Notes under the pieces: model-generated
Databases searched by the model: none
What the model was told of the DNA's origin: nothing
Seen by the model: the letters and a program-made list of their open reading frames with translations, nothing else
Made by a program: the position numbers and the translations under genes
Origin: Steroidobacter agaridevorans
GTDB lineage: Bacteria > Pseudomonadota > Gammaproteobacteria > Steroidobacterales > Steroidobacteraceae
Direction of reading: 5' to 3'
DNA: 64,000 nt
Assembly: GCF_009932555.1 (NCBI RefSeq)
Contig: NZ_BLJO01000001.1
Location: forward strand, 1,385,240-1,449,239
Part shown: positions 27,813 through 40,073 of the stretch, piece by piece
How positions within the stretch are numbered: the stretch's first letter is position 1
Layout: every line of letters begins with the position of its first letter

Positions 27813-28898
27813 TCAGCGGACGGCGGTAAACGGCTGGGTGGCGCGCATCGCGGCCGGACTTTTCAGCACGCACTCGCTGTCGACGACATAGCCATGGCGG
27901 CAGACGATGCCGGCATGGGTGGCCACACTGCGCTGAACGGCGGCCAGCTGTTCGTTCCCTGAATGGCCCGGGCAGCCCCGGCAATGCTCGGCCACATTGA
28001 GCATTTCGGTCGCTTCGACCGGCGCACTGTCGTTGCCGTCCCGCTCCAGCGCCGCGACGCCATAGCTGAAGACCAGCGGTATGGAAATGCTGCTGGCATA
28101 GCGGGTCAACGTCACCATCATGCGCTCTTTGATGAGCGGCACTTCGGTGATGCTGGCCTCGGGAAACACGACCGCGAATACCGCCCCCACCGGCGCCTCC
28201 ATGCGGCCGATCCAATCGACATGCGCGCGGACCGAGGCGTCTATCGCCTGGACCACCCCCTTCAAAGTAGTCGCATCGGGCACGCAGTCATCGGCAGACG
28301 CACCTTCGACCCGCACGCCCAGCGTCAGCACCGCCAGCTGGCGACCGTAGCGTTGCCCGCGACGGATTTCGGACAGCAGCCGGGCCTGCAATTCGCCGGG
28401 CGAAAACGCGCCGGACTCGACATCGATGCTGACCGACTGCTCCATCACCGCTTCCTGCGCCTCGCGCAGCGACCGACGCAACGCCAGCGTGTTGAACGCG
28501 GCGTAGATGCGGGCGAACAACTCGGGATCGGAAACTCGCTTGGTGAGATAGTCGTCGACGCCGGCGACGTAGCCCTGCTCGAAGTCAGTGCTCGCATCGC
28601 GCATGGTCAGCATGATGATGTAAGTATCTTCGGCCCCGCGCTCGCGCAGCGTCTGGGTCAGGGCCAGGCCATCCATGACCGGCATGTGCCAGTCGGTGAC
28701 CACCAGCGGATACCACTGGCGATCGAGCGCATCCAGCGCCTCCTGGCCATTGGCAGCATGTTCGACTTCGAACCCCGCGGCCGTGAGCCGCCGCGTGATC
28801 AGCTCGCGATCCTGTTCGTCGTCATCGACGACCAGGATCCGTGACGGCAACGCACGCTGCAGCACCGACAGCCGCGTCGCCATGACACCCGCTTTCAT
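27813..28898 (-). CDS. Response regulator with degenerate GGDEF-like output domain
   Basis: The N-terminal receiver has an acidic pocket at VVDDDEQD (23-30), phospho-acceptor D69 (VVTDWHMP) and K120 (YLTKR). The C-terminal part (about 165-290) has the pattern of a diguanylate cyclase, but where GGDEF should be the sequence reads GRMEAPVGAVFAVVFPEAS, so catalysis is unlikely. A Cys-containing tail (CRGCPGHSGN, CRHGYVVDSEC) follows. It may act by binding rather than by making c-di-GMP. It is preceded by an aldolase-like gene and followed by lptE; no histidine kinase is adjacent. Confidence 0.85.
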   Translation of the reverse strand: MKAGVMATRLSVLQRALPSRILVVDDDEQDRELITRRLTAAGFEVEHAANGQEALDALDRQWYPLVVTDWHMPVMDGLALTQTLRERGAEDTYIIMLTMRDASTDFEQGYVAGVDDYLTKRVSDPELFARIYAAFNTLALRRSLREAQEAVMEQSVSIDVESGAFSPGELQARLLSEIRRGQRYGRQLAVLTLGVRVEGASADDCVPDATTLKGVVQAIDASVRAHVDWIGRMEAPVGAVFAVVFPEASITEVPLIKERMMVTLTRYASSISIPLVFSYGVAALERDGNDSAPVEATEMLNVAEHCRGCPGHSGNEQLAAVQRSVATHAGIVCRHGYVVDSECVLKSPAAMRATQPFTAVR

Positions 28899-28916
28899 CC
28901 GTATATCTCTCGAGAC

Positions 28917-28985
28917 CGTACAAAATTTGCACTACCCGCGTTGCTTTATCATTCGCGGGTGCGGGTGGCAACCACGGTTTGTACG
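28917..28985. promoter_or_regulatory. Nested inverted repeats between aldolase-like gene and response regulator
   Basis: Outer arms CGTACAAA (28917-28924) and TTTGTACG (28978-28985) enclose an inner hairpin ACCCGCG (28934-28940) / CGCGGGT (28954-28960). The structure starts one base after the aldolase-like gene stop and ends 18 bases before the regulator's ATG. On the minus strand the inner stem is followed by a T-rich run, so it may act as terminator or attenuator. Confidence 0.55.
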
Positions 28986-28986
28986 C

Positions 28987-29757
28987 TTACTCCCGATAAC
29001 CGGGGTCGATGCGGTCCATTTTTCTCAACAGCGCCGGCCAGACCAGTCCCGTGCCGGCGCCGCGCGTCACCTGCTTCACGTACTCGGGCACAGTGGCAAG
29101 AACCGATTCTGGGATAGCGAGCAACGGCTCGCCGCCCGCCTGCGCCATGATCTGGATCTCACAAGAGCGCTGCAGGCTGTACATCGTCATGAAGGCGTCG
29201 GAGATGGTGCGGCCGACCGTGAGCAAGCCGTGGTTGCGCAGGATCATGTGCCGTGTATTGCCCAGATCCGCCTGCAAGCGCCCCTTCTCTTCCTGGTTGA
29301 GCGCAATGCCTTCGTAATCGTGATACGACAGGCTCAGCAGAATGAACGTCGACTGTTGTGAGATCGGCAGCAGACCCTTGCGCTGCGCCGAGACCGCGAT
29401 GCCCGCCATCGTATGAAGATGCAGCACACAGCCGGCGTCCTCGCGCACCTCGTGAATGGCGCTGTGAATCGTGTAGCCGGCCGGATTGATCTCGTACGGG
29501 CTCGGCAATGTTTTATTGCCGGCGAGGTCGACGCGCACCAGGTTGGATGCGGTGACCTCTTCGAACATCAAGCCGTAAGGATTGATGAGAAAGTCATGAG
29601 TGCCCGGCACGCGCGCCGAGATGTGAGTGAAGACCAGGTCGTCCCAGCCGAAATGCGCGATGAGACGATAACAGGCCGCCAGATCCACTCGCGTCGCCCA
29701 TTCCTCGGCCGACACCTGAGCACGCACGTCCGCGACGGCACGTTCTGCAGCTGACAT
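28987..29757 (-). CDS. Class II aldolase/adducin-family protein
   Basis: The 256-residue protein carries the zinc histidines of the family: CVLHLHTMAG (about 109-118) and MILRNHGLLTV (about 171-181), plus TLPSPYEINPAGYTIHSAIH. Relatives are fuculose-phosphate-type aldolases or structural adducin-head proteins; the lack of sugar genes nearby leaves the substrate open. The start ATG has GGGGGA about seven bases upstream. It is one of two genes lying between leuS and lptE. Confidence 0.9.
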   Translation of the reverse strand: MSAAERAVADVRAQVSAEEWATRVDLAACYRLIAHFGWDDLVFTHISARVPGTHDFLINPYGLMFEEVTASNLVRVDLAGNKTLPSPYEINPAGYTIHSAIHEVREDAGCVLHLHTMAGIAVSAQRKGLLPISQQSTFILLSLSYHDYEGIALNQEEKGRLQADLGNTRHMILRNHGLLTVGRTISDAFMTMYSLQRSCEIQIMAQAGGEPLLAIPESVLATVPEYVKQVTRGAGTGLVWPALLRKMDRIDPGYRE

Positions 29758-29767
29758 ATGAAATCCC

Positions 29768-29785
29768 CCGGTGAGTCCTCACCGG
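29768..29785. promoter_or_regulatory. Perfect hairpin in the leader of the aldolase-like gene
   Basis: CCGGTGA and TCACCGG pair perfectly around a four-base loop, ending 10 bases before the ATG and directly next to its GGGGGA ribosome site. It could act as leuS read-through terminator or as a translational control element. Confidence 0.4.
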
Positions 29786-29853
29786 AGGCTAACGCCATTG
29801 CAGCAAGCCCCACAAGCTTCCCGCGGGATGACCCCGGCTGAGCGCCCTTGGTT

Positions 29854-29868
29854 GCCCAGCCTTTGGGC
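29854..29868 (-). terminator. Short hairpin immediately after leuS
   Basis: GCCCA / TGGGC with a five-base loop directly follows the leuS stop codon at 29869-29871. It is short and lacks a T-tract, so a weak candidate. Confidence 0.3.
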
Positions 29869-32586
<2,718 letters not shown>

Positions 32587-34416
32587 TCAATCCATCCCGC
32601 GCAGGGTAAACCGGAACTCCGCCCCCCGGCCGGGGCTGGCCTCAGCCCAGATAGTGCCGCCATGCCGCTCGACGATACGGCTGACCGTCGCCAGCCCGAT
32701 CCCGGTCCCCTCGAATTCATCCTGCCGGTGCAGCCGCTGGAACACGCCGAACAGCTTGCGCGCATAGCGCATGTCGAAGCCGACGCCGTTATCCCGCACG
32801 TAGATATATCGCTCCCCCGGCGCGGCCGTCGTGCCGGTGTCGCTCTCGCTGACCACGCCCGAGCCGATCTCGATGACCGGCTTGGCCCGCGGTCGCGAAT
32901 ATTTGACGGCGTTGCCGATCAGGTTCGCGAACACCTGCTGCATCAACTCGGGGTCGCAGCTCGCAGCCGGCAACGGGTGTAGACGCCACTCGATCTCGCG
33001 CCCCTGCGCCTCCTGGCTGGCGCGATCGACAGCGTGCTTCACCAGGTTGTCGAGTGAGCACGGCTCGCGCCGCATCTCGACATGGCTGACTCGCGACAAG
33101 GCCAGCAAGCCATCGATCAGCGCACTCATCTCCTTGGCGCCGCGCTGAATCTGTTCCATGTGAATGGTCGGCTCGCGCGCACCCGGCGGGCCCTTGTGCT
33201 CGCGAAGCATCTGCACGTGCGCATGGATCAGCCGCAGCGGCGCACGCAGATCGTGCGCCACCGAATAGGAAAACGCCTCGAGCTCGCGATTGGCGATTTC
33301 CAGCTCGGCGGTGCGCTCCGCCACGCGCTTTTCCAGGTCCTGGTTCAGGCGCCGGATTTCGCTCTCCATTTCGGCGCGCCGGTCGATCTCATCCTGCAGC
33401 GCCTGGTGCTGGAGCGCATTCTCATAAGCGACGGCGACCTGAGCCGCGATGGCGCGCGCCACCGCCAGATCTTCCTCGGTGAAGCCCGGCAGACCGATGC
33501 GATTCAGCACGCACAGATAGCCATAGGACTTGGTGACCGACGCGATCGGCACGCCCAGCATGGAAACAAAATCGCCGCGCTGGGGTGCGCCGTCGTTGGC
33601 AACCGATTCATCCGGGGACATGGGATAGAGCGCCGAGCCGCCGCTCTCCAGGGACTGCACCATGTCGCGATACATGCGCGAGGACAGCAGTCGTTCCATC
33701 TCCTCGCCGGACAAGCCACTGGACGTGGTGACCTGGCGAGAACCATCGTCGCTGACGATCACGAGTTGCGCGACCTGCGCGAGCAGAATGTCGCGGGCGG
33801 CATCGCACGTCGATTCGAGAATCACGGCCGGATCGGTCTGACCGAACACGCGGCGGCTGAATGTCACCAGCGCGCTCAATCGTTCCTGCGCGCCGCCGTC
33901 CTCGATCAGGGCTGGCGGACCGCCCGTGGCAGCAGGCGGCTTGGTCGCCAACGCCGCGTTCACGGTCTCGCGCACGATTTCCAGATCGTAGGGTTTGGAC
34001 AAAGTGCTACGGACGCCCAGCGACCGGGCCATCTCGCGCACCTCGCGCTCGTGATAGGACGCCGAACAGAAGATCACCGGCGTGCTGGACATGCTTTCGT
34101 CCTGGCGCAGCTTGCGCACCAGCTCGTAACCGTCCATGCGCGGCATGACGATGTCTGTGATCAGCAGGTCGGGATGCTCGGTGCGCAATAAATGCAGCGC
34201 CTCGATGCCGTCGGCCGCTTGCAAGAGGTCATAGTCGCCGTCCGCCAGCGACAACATGAGCAGCTCGCGCGCCTCGGCATCGTCTTCCGCGACCAGTATT
34301 TTTCCGCCCTTCGCCACGTCCCGATCCCCGTGGCCTTCATTTGTGCGGCCATCGTTGAAATGAAAATCGCCACAAGCTGGCGTCCCTCGCCAACGAACGC
34401 AATCAGTACGTTTCAC
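32587..34416 (-). CDS. Hybrid sensor kinase: receiver-GAF-HisKA-HATPase
   Basis: Order: an N-terminal receiver (about 38-155) with D88 (LLITDIVMPRMDG) and K141; a GAF domain (about 180-335); a coiled coil (340-382); a HisKA domain with H388 (FSYSVAHDLRAPLR); and a HATPase with NLIGNAVKYS, DNGVGFDMRY and GTGIGLATV. There is no membrane span. A leading receiver on a GAF-kinase is typical of phytochrome-like cytosolic kinases. The first 33 residues are unconserved and a GTG at 34317 may be the true start. It stands between leuS and an MCP gene; the partner regulator is not adjacent. Confidence 0.93.
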   Translation of the reverse strand: MKRTDCVRWRGTPACGDFHFNDGRTNEGHGDRDVAKGGKILVAEDDAEARELLMLSLADGDYDLLQAADGIEALHLLRTEHPDLLITDIVMPRMDGYELVRKLRQDESMSSTPVIFCSASYHEREVREMARSLGVRSTLSKPYDLEIVRETVNAALATKPPAATGGPPALIEDGGAQERLSALVTFSRRVFGQTDPAVILESTCDAARDILLAQVAQLVIVSDDGSRQVTTSSGLSGEEMERLLSSRMYRDMVQSLESGGSALYPMSPDESVANDGAPQRGDFVSMLGVPIASVTKSYGYLCVLNRIGLPGFTEEDLAVARAIAAQVAVAYENALQHQALQDEIDRRAEMESEIRRLNQDLEKRVAERTAELEIANRELEAFSYSVAHDLRAPLRLIHAHVQMLREHKGPPGAREPTIHMEQIQRGAKEMSALIDGLLALSRVSHVEMRREPCSLDNLVKHAVDRASQEAQGREIEWRLHPLPAASCDPELMQQVFANLIGNAVKYSRPRAKPVIEIGSGVVSESDTGTTAAPGERYIYVRDNGVGFDMRYARKLFGVFQRLHRQDEFEGTGIGLATVSRIVERHGGTIWAEASPGRGAEFRFTLRGMD

Positions 34417-34535
34417 TGCACAACCGCGTTCCTAATGTAAACCTCTTCTACGAGGATAGGGCAATCCCTCAATGGTTTCGGAACGTGAGCCTGTTCACTT
34501 TGCGCGCCGCCTGTCCCAGAGCGTTCTACCTCGGG

Positions 34536-36251
34536 TCAGAATTCCTGCCAGGCGCTGTCGTCGCCGCTGGCCTTGGCCATGGGCGCCGGGGCCGGGCGAG
34601 CGGCGGGTTTCGCGGCTGAACGTTTTGCAACGGGGCGCGCCATGGGGCGTACCGAGGCGCTCGGCTTTGTCGTTATGACAGTGCTCGACTGAACCGGCGC
34701 GGAGGTGTGCGTCGTGCGGAAGAATGAAATCTCTTCCACCAGCTGCTGAGCCTGCTGCTCCATGGACTTGGCCGCCGAAGCCGCCTCTTCCACCAGCGCC
34801 GCGTTCTGCTGAGTGGTGTCGTCCATCTGTGTGACGGCATTGTTGACCTGATCGATGCCCTGCGCCTGCTCTTCGCTGGCGGCCGCGATCTCGGCGACGA
34901 TGTCGCTGACCTTGTTGACGCTCTCCATGATCTCGCCCAGCACCTTGCCGGACTCGTCGACCAGCGCGCTGCCGCTGCGGACCTTCTCCACCGAGTCGCC
35001 GATGAGATCCTTGATCTCCTTGGCGGCGGTGGCGCTGCGCTGAGCGAGGCTGCGAACTTCGGAGGCCACGACGGCAAAGCCGCGGCCCTGCTCGCCGGCG
35101 CGCGCCGCTTCGACAGCCGCGTTCAGCGCCAGCAGGTTGGTCTGGAACGCGATCTCGTCGATCACGCTGATGATGTCGGCGATCTTGCGGCTGGAGTTGT
35201 TGATCTCCTCCATCGCGCTCACCGCACGCGACACCACTTCGCCGCCGCGCTCGGCCTGACCGCGTGCGCCGCTGGCCAGCTGATTCGCCTGCCGCGCGTT
35301 GTCGGCGTTCTGTTTCACCGTCGCGGTCATCTCTTCCATGCTCGACGCGGTCTCTTCCAGCGCCGACGCTTGTTCCTGCGTACGCTGCGACAGGTCGTCG
35401 TTGCCGCGCGAGAGCTGTGAAGCCGCACCGCCGACTGCATCGGACGCGCTGCGCACGCTGCCCACGATCTCGTGCAGCTTTTCATCCATGCGCTTGAGTG
35501 CGCTCAGCATGACGCCGAATTCGTCTCGACGCGTGGTATCGATCCGATGGCCGAGGTGACCGTCGGCGATCTGCTCGGCGACATTCATCGCCGTGCTCAG
35601 ACCGGACATGATGGCGCGCATCAGGAACAGCGCGAACACAATAGCCAGCGCCAGCGCAATGATCATCGAACCGATCGCGATGGCGCGGCTGGTGCGGAAC
35701 TCGCCCTGCGCCGCGGCCAACGAATCTTCGGCGCGCTTGAACTGATGTTGGGAAGCGTCATCCAGCGCGGCATTCAGCACACCGAACGCCGGATCCAGCT
35801 GGTCGACGATCAACTTCGCGGCGCGTTCGTCGTCGTTGGTGGTGAGGGCCGCATTGATCTGCTCGATGGAGCGCTCCAGGCCGTCGTGCGCCGCTTTCAC
35901 CTTGGCGAATTTCGCCTGGCCTTCGGGCGTGATCTGCGTGTCGCCAAACTCCTTGAGCAAACGGTTCGCGGTCGCGTCGAGCTCCCTGACTTCGGCCTGA
36001 ATCCTGCTGACCGTGGCCGGATCGTCGGCCAGCACCTCGAGCGAAATCATCGCCTGCCGGTCCAGCTCCTTGGCTTTGAGCTCGCCGAGCTGCGCGGCGC
36101 CGACGACGCGCCGGCTGAACATCTGCTCCAGGTCGTCGACGATGCCATTCATGCCATACAAGCCGAGCGAGCCGACGATGAGCATCGACAAAGCCAGCAC
36201 CACCAGTGTGCCGATAATACGCGCGCGAATACTGAGGGACCCGAAGTTCAT
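34536..36251 (-). CDS. Methyl-accepting chemotaxis protein with C-terminal CheR-docking tail
   Basis: A 571-residue receptor. TM1 is about 11-33, a 4HB-like periplasmic bundle follows, TM2 about 190-210, then HAMP and a signalling domain with [20 protein letters not shown]. After the methylation helices an Ala/Pro/Lys-rich flexible linker leads to the final residues AWQEF, a Trp-x-x-Phe pentapeptide of the NWETF type that docks CheR and CheB. It lies downstream of the che operon terminator, so it probably has its own promoter; an inverted repeat sits just before the start. Confidence 0.96.
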   Translation of the reverse strand: MNFGSLSIRARIIGTLVVLALSMLIVGSLGLYGMNGIVDDLEQMFSRRVVGAAQLGELKAKELDRQAMISLEVLADDPATVSRIQAEVRELDATANRLLKEFGDTQITPEGQAKFAKVKAAHDGLERSIEQINAALTTNDDERAAKLIVDQLDPAFGVLNAALDDASQHQFKRAEDSLAAAQGEFRTSRAIAIGSMIIALALAIVFALFLMRAIMSGLSTAMNVAEQIADGHLGHRIDTTRRDEFGVMLSALKRMDEKLHEIVGSVRSASDAVGGAASQLSRGNDDLSQRTQEQASALEETASSMEEMTATVKQNADNARQANQLASGARGQAERGGEVVSRAVSAMEEINNSSRKIADIISVIDEIAFQTNLLALNAAVEAARAGEQGRGFAVVASEVRSLAQRSATAAKEIKDLIGDSVEKVRSGSALVDESGKVLGEIMESVNKVSDIVAEIAAASEEQAQGIDQVNNAVTQMDDTTQQNAALVEEAASAAKSMEQQAQQLVEEISFFRTTHTSAPVQSSTVITTKPSASVRPMARPVAKRSAAKPAARPAPAPMAKASGDDSAWQEF

Positions 36252-36259
36252 GCCGATCT

Positions 36260-36282
36260 ACCAATGAGTACTAGTCATTGGT
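36260..36282. promoter_or_regulatory. 8-bp inverted repeat just upstream of the MCP start
   Basis: ACCAATGA (36260-36267) and TCATTGGT (36275-36282) flank seven bases and end 8 bases before the ATG at 36251. CCAATGA recurs at 36303-36309. The element could be an operator or an mRNA hairpin shielding the ribosome site. No convincing sigma-28 promoter accompanies it. Confidence 0.5.
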
Positions 36283-36390
36283 CTATCGACCCTAAGCGGT
36301 CGCCAATGAATATCGGAATGTACGAATCAGGGTGCACCGAGCAAGGTGCTGCGAGTCGGTCTTACCGGCGATTCAGGCGCGCAAATGAAA

Positions 36391-36412
36391 ACGCCGGCAC
36401 ATCGGCCGGCGT
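36391..36412 (-). terminator. Rho-independent terminator of the che operon
   Basis: On the minus strand ACGCCGGC pairs with GCCGGCGT around a six-base loop and runs into TTTTC, 24 bases after the HDOD stop. A perfect 8-bp GC-rich stem plus T-tract is the clearest intrinsic terminator in the window. Confidence 0.8.
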
Positions 36413-36435
36413 CGAGATCGAAGAATCCGCTTGTG

Positions 36436-37335
36436 TCAGTCGCCGAGCGCCGTACGCAGCGCACTGATCTCGTCGGCGCAATCGCGCATCACGTGCACGC
36501 ACTTCTGATTGTCCAGGCCCAGGCGCCAGAACGATTTCACGCCCTGCATGTTGAGCTCGAGATCGGCCTCGTGGCCGAAGAAGCCGGCCATCATCACTGC
36601 CACCGTCAGCACGTCAGTCACGTCGCGCTCGTCGTTGATTCGCTCGATGTTCTCGTGCTCGCCGATGGCTTCGGCGATGTGCTCCGGGAAACCCCAGTTC
36701 TCGACGATGGCCTTGCCGATGTTCGCATGCCAGTCGCGCAGCAACTGCTGCAGCGTCGCCTCTTCCTTGAAAAATGGATGCTTGTACGCGCGGGCGAGGA
36801 TGTAGATCTTGCCTACGTTGTGCAGCAGCCCGGCAAGCATGGATTCGTCGGCGTTCACGCTGGTGCGCGACGCGACCGCATAAGCGAGCGCAGCCACGGT
36901 GGTCGCTTCCTGCCACAGCGACTCCAGCTCCTTGGAGATATGTTTCAGTTCGCTGGCCTTACGCAACTGGGCAATCGCGAACGACACCGCCGCGGTGCGC
37001 ACGTTGTTGTGACCGATGCGATTCACCGCGGTCTTCAGATCGGACACCGCGCGACCGCTGCGATTCAAAGCCGCCGAATTGGCCAGCGTGAAAACGCGCG
37101 CCGCGAGCCCTGCTTCGGAGCCGACCACGCGTGCGATCTGATCGTTGGAAACGGCCTCGTCGGCCAGCACCTTGCGGACCCGCACGGCCACGTCCGGAAA
37201 CGACGGCAGCTCCACCTTGCCGGTGGAGACTTCCTGAGCCAGCTCGCCCACGAACGCAAACGCAGCAGCGTGCTCGGAGACGGGTGTCGCCTGAGCTTGT
37301 TGGGCGGCCTGATAGGCATTATGAGGAGTGCTCAT
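36436..37335 (-). CDS. HDOD-domain protein, last gene of the che operon
   Basis: The 299 residues contain an HDOD domain (about 40-250: KVELPSFPDVAVRVRKVL, LANSAALNR, GLLHNVGKIYILA). HDOD is a catalytically dead relative of HD phosphohydrolases used as a scaffold in signalling. The HD pair is replaced by HN (LLHNVGK). The start at ATG 37335 is preferred; ATG 37362 would add nine residues. It follows cheB with an 81-base gap holding a hairpin, and the terminator lies behind it. A role in chemotaxis or c-di-GMP-related signalling is by context. Confidence 0.9.
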   Translation of the reverse strand: MSTPHNAYQAAQQAQATPVSEHAAAFAFVGELAQEVSTGKVELPSFPDVAVRVRKVLADEAVSNDQIARVVGSEAGLAARVFTLANSAALNRSGRAVSDLKTAVNRIGHNNVRTAAVSFAIAQLRKASELKHISKELESLWQEATTVAALAYAVASRTSVNADESMLAGLLHNVGKIYILARAYKHPFFKEEATLQQLLRDWHANIGKAIVENWGFPEHIAEAIGEHENIERINDERDVTDVLTVAVMMAGFFGHEADLELNMQGVKSFWRLGLDNQKCVHVMRDCADEISALRTALGD

Positions 37336-37387
37336 GGTCGCGAACTCTACTGCGACGTGCATCTCAAGATCTGCGGCGCGGTTGGCA

Positions 37388-37409
37388 TTTCCCGAAAAGG
37401 GTCGGGAAA
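37388..37409. promoter_or_regulatory. Hairpin between cheB and the HDOD gene
   Basis: TTTCCCGA (37388-37395) and TCGGGAAA (37402-37409) pair perfectly around six bases, 7 bases after the cheB stop. There is no T-run beyond the stem on the minus strand. It could reduce read-through or stop exonuclease. Confidence 0.5.
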
Positions 37410-37416
37410 CACGCGA

Positions 37417-38529
37417 TCAGCCGTGCGCCGCCTTGCTGTTCGGCTGATCCGCCGTCAGGTGCAGCACCTCGCTGGCGACCCGATGTAAAGGCAACACGTG
37501 CTGGGCGCTGCCCAGTTTCACGGCCGCGCCGGGCATGCCCCAGACCACGCTGGTCGCTTCGTCCTGCGCGATGGTCGGCGCACCGGCTTCGAGCATTTCC
37601 TTCAGGCCCCGGGCGCCGTCGTCGCCCATGCCGGTGAGGATCACGCCCACGGCGTTCGGGCCGACGTTCTGCGCGACCGAGCGGAACATCACGTCCACGC
37701 TGGGCCGATGACGATTCACGTGCGGGCCGTTGCTCAGCTTGCAGCGATAGCGCGCACCGTCGCGCTCGATCAACAGATGCTGATCGCCAGGCGCGATGTA
37801 GACGTGGCCGGGAAGAATGTATTGACCGTCGGCAGCCTCGCACACCGACATCGGCGAGCATCGGTTCATGCGCTCGGCGAACGGTTTGCTGAAAGCTGCG
37901 GGAATGTGTTGAGAGATCACCACGGCCGGCGCATCCGGCGGCAGCGATTCGAGCACTTCGCGAATGGCCTCGGTGCCGCCCGTCGACGCACCGATGGCAA
38001 TGATTCGATCGGTGGTACGCAGGAACCGTTTGCCGCCGCCAGCAGGCAGCACGGCGTCGGCGCTGCGGCGCTGTTCGGCGTGCAACGACGCAGACACCGT
38101 CGGCTTCGGCGACGACACACGCGCGTTCACGCGTGCCTTGGAAGCAACCTTCACTTTCGCGATCAGCTCGTCGGCGTATTTCTCCAGGCTGCCGGCGAGG
38201 TCGACCTTCGGCTTGGTGACGAAATCGATCGCACCCAGCTCCAGCGCGCGCAAAGTGACATCGGCGCCCTTGGCAGTCAGCGACGACACCATCACGACCG
38301 GCATCGGCCGCAGACGCATCAGGTTCTCGAGGAACGTGACACCGTCCATCCTCGGCATTTCCACGTCGAGCGTGATGACGTCCGGATTGAGCTGTTTGAT
38401 CTTCTCGCGCGCCGCGTACGGATCGGTGGCGGTGCCGACGATCTCGATCTCGCGATCTTTGCTGAGCATTTCGCTCAACAGTTTGCGCACCAGCGCGGAG
38501 TCGTCGACGATCAGAAGCTTGATGGCCAT
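37417..38529 (-). CDS. cheB: Chemotaxis methylesterase/glutaminase CheB
   Basis: CheB removes methyl groups from receptors when phosphorylated by CheA. The receiver has D9-D10 and acceptor D55 ([12 protein letters not shown]). A variable linker (130-170) leads to the esterase with catalytic Ser182 ([13 protein letters not shown]), His208 (SQHIPAAFS) and Asp304 ([12 protein letters not shown]). The 370 residues match the family. It follows cheD by 17 bases. A CheB-docking tail occurs on two of the three receptors here. Confidence 0.98.
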   Translation of the reverse strand: MAIKLLIVDDSALVRKLLSEMLSKDREIEIVGTATDPYAAREKIKQLNPDVITLDVEMPRMDGVTFLENLMRLRPMPVVMVSSLTAKGADVTLRALELGAIDFVTKPKVDLAGSLEKYADELIAKVKVASKARVNARVSSPKPTVSASLHAEQRRSADAVLPAGGGKRFLRTTDRIIAIGASTGGTEAIREVLESLPPDAPAVVISQHIPAAFSKPFAERMNRCSPMSVCEAADGQYILPGHVYIAPGDQHLLIERDGARYRCKLSNGPHVNRHRPSVDVMFRSVAQNVGPNAVGVILTGMGDDGARGLKEMLEAGAPTIAQDEATSVVWGMPGAAVKLGSAQHVLPLHRVASEVLHLTADQPNSKAAHG

Positions 38530-38546
38530 GGTAGTCGGCTCCGCCG

Positions 38547-39176
38547 TCAGAACAGATCGATCTCGCCGGCCACTGGCGTCTTCTCCAGGCCCTTGAGGAA
38601 TTGTTCGTCCTGCGAGGCCACATCCCTGCTATGACTCGAAGTCAGATGGCGCACGCGTACGCGGCCAGTCAACGGAAAATACTGCACGTGGCGCGGGCAG
38701 GTATCGCCCACGTCTTCGGAGGTCACGCGCAAGCCTTCCTGCTTGAGGAACTCGCGCACGAAAGTCACATTGTGATCGCCGACATCGGTCAGCGTCTTCA
38801 ACACGCGGCCGCCGCCGAAGATCTTCACTTCGAGGTCGGCGCGTGTGCCGCCGGCCTTCAGGATGCGGTTGATCAATTGTTCCATCGACGCGCTGCCGTA
38901 GCGCGTCGCCGCGCCAGCCTTGTTTTCCCACGTGTCGTGGCCGTTGCCGCTAGGACGCGGCAACATGAAATGATTCATGCCGCCGATGCCGAGCTTGGGA
39001 TTGCGGATGCAGGCGGACACGCACGAGCCGAGCACCGTGTCGAGCACTTCATCGTTGGTGGTCACGTAGAAGTCGCCCGGCAACAGCTTGGCGATCACCT
39101 GGCCCTGCGGATTGGTGTAACGGCGGATGGTCTCGAAGCCCGGCAGCACCTTGGCCAATGCTGGTTTCTCAGCCAT
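38547..39176 (-). CDS. cheD: Chemoreceptor glutamine deamidase CheD
   Basis: CheD deamidates receptor glutamines. The catalytic triad is visible: T47, C52 ([15 protein letters not shown]) and H69 ([11 protein letters not shown]). The start ATG 39176 lies inside the end of cheR (8-base overlap) with a G-rich ribosome site; the frame is open to 39239 but the extra 21 residues are unconserved. At 209 residues it has a longer tail than minimal CheD. Gene order cheR-cheD-cheB is common in proteobacteria. Confidence 0.97.
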   Translation of the reverse strand: MAEKPALAKVLPGFETIRRYTNPQGQVIAKLLPGDFYVTTNDEVLDTVLGSCVSACIRNPKLGIGGMNHFMLPRPSGNGHDTWENKAGAATRYGSASMEQLINRILKAGGTRADLEVKIFGGGRVLKTLTDVGDHNVTFVREFLKQEGLRVTSEDVGDTCPRHVQYFPLTGRVRVRHLTSSHSRDVASQDEQFLKGLEKTPVAGEIDLF

Positions 39177-40050
39177 TGGCGCCCCCGTTGCGGCGGTAGA
39201 TGGTTTTGCCGACCAGTTTGAAGGGCGCGCTGCCTGCATGAATGGATTCCGAATGACCGATGCACAGGTAACCGCCGGGGATAAGCATTTCGCTGAAGCG
39301 GTTCACCAGCTTTTCGCGCGTCGGTTGATCGAAATAAATCATCACATTGCGACAAAAGATCACGTCGAACGGGCCCTTCATCGGCCACGTGTGCAGCAGG
39401 TTGAGCGTGCGGAACGTGATCATCGACTTGAGCTCTTGCTTGGCGACGGCGGCGCCTTCGTTCGCGCCGCTGCCCTTCTGGAAGAAGCGCTTCAGGCGTT
39501 CCGGCGACACGCTCGACATGCGGTCCACCGGGTAGATGCCCGACGTTGCGGCGGCCACCACGTCGCTGTCGATGTCGGTCGCGAGAATCTTGAAATCGTA
39601 GCGTGGCGAGGACGGCAGCACTTCGCCGGCGACCATGCCGATACAGTGCGGCTCTTCGCCGGTCGAGCAGCCCGCGGACCAGATGCGGATCCGGCGCGAA
39701 GCGGCGTTGCGCTTCATCGCTTCGGGCAGCATGTACGAGGCCAGCGCCTCGAAGTGATGATTTTCGCGGAAGAACGAAGTGACGTTGGTGGTGATCGCGT
39801 TGATCAGACCGACCAGCTCTTCGGGCCCGGCGTCGCGCAGATATTCGCAGTAGGCCTCGTAACTCGGCAGCCCAAGCTCGCGCAGACGACGCGCCAGGCG
39901 GCCCTGCACCAGCTGGCGCTTGTTCGGGCCCAGCACGATGCCGGCGTTCTCGCCGACCACGTGGCGGATGAAGTCGAACTCGGCGTCGCCGAGCTGAGGT
40001 CCATAGTGCGCGGAGTCGGCGGGAGCGGAAGCTGAGGCTTGAATCGGCAT
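39169..40050 (-). CDS. cheR: Chemotaxis protein methyltransferase CheR
   Basis: CheR transfers methyl from SAM to receptor glutamates. The N-terminal helical domain (about 20-90, with QGRLARRLRELGL) is followed by the SAM fold: IWSAGCSTGEEP (about 124-135), ILATDIDSDVVAAA (about 154-167) and VIFCRNVMIYFD (about 230-241). The length of 293 is normal. A beta-subdomain for docking to the Trp-x-x-Phe tail is expected and matches the tails on two MCPs here. It is preceded by cheW with a hairpin between. Confidence 0.98.
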   Translation of the reverse strand: MPIQASASAPADSAHYGPQLGDAEFDFIRHVVGENAGIVLGPNKRQLVQGRLARRLRELGLPSYEAYCEYLRDAGPEELVGLINAITTNVTSFFRENHHFEALASYMLPEAMKRNAASRRIRIWSAGCSTGEEPHCIGMVAGEVLPSSPRYDFKILATDIDSDVVAAATSGIYPVDRMSSVSPERLKRFFQKGSGANEGAAVAKQELKSMITFRTLNLLHTWPMKGPFDVIFCRNVMIYFDQPTREKLVNRFSEMLIPGGYLCIGHSESIHAGSAPFKLVGKTIYRRNGGANG

Positions 40051-40073
40051 ATGGACGGTTCGCGTGTGTGATC

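Noticed and set aside
27751-28215. Upstream extension of the lptE frame
   Set aside because: It overlaps the response-regulator gene on the same strand and lacks LptE similarity; the lipoprotein signal begins after 27750.
36252-36345. Possible sigma-28 promoter of the MCP (TCCGATAT-like -10)
   Set aside because: The -10-like box has no TAAA-type -35 at 11 bases; the position upstream reads TGCACCCT.
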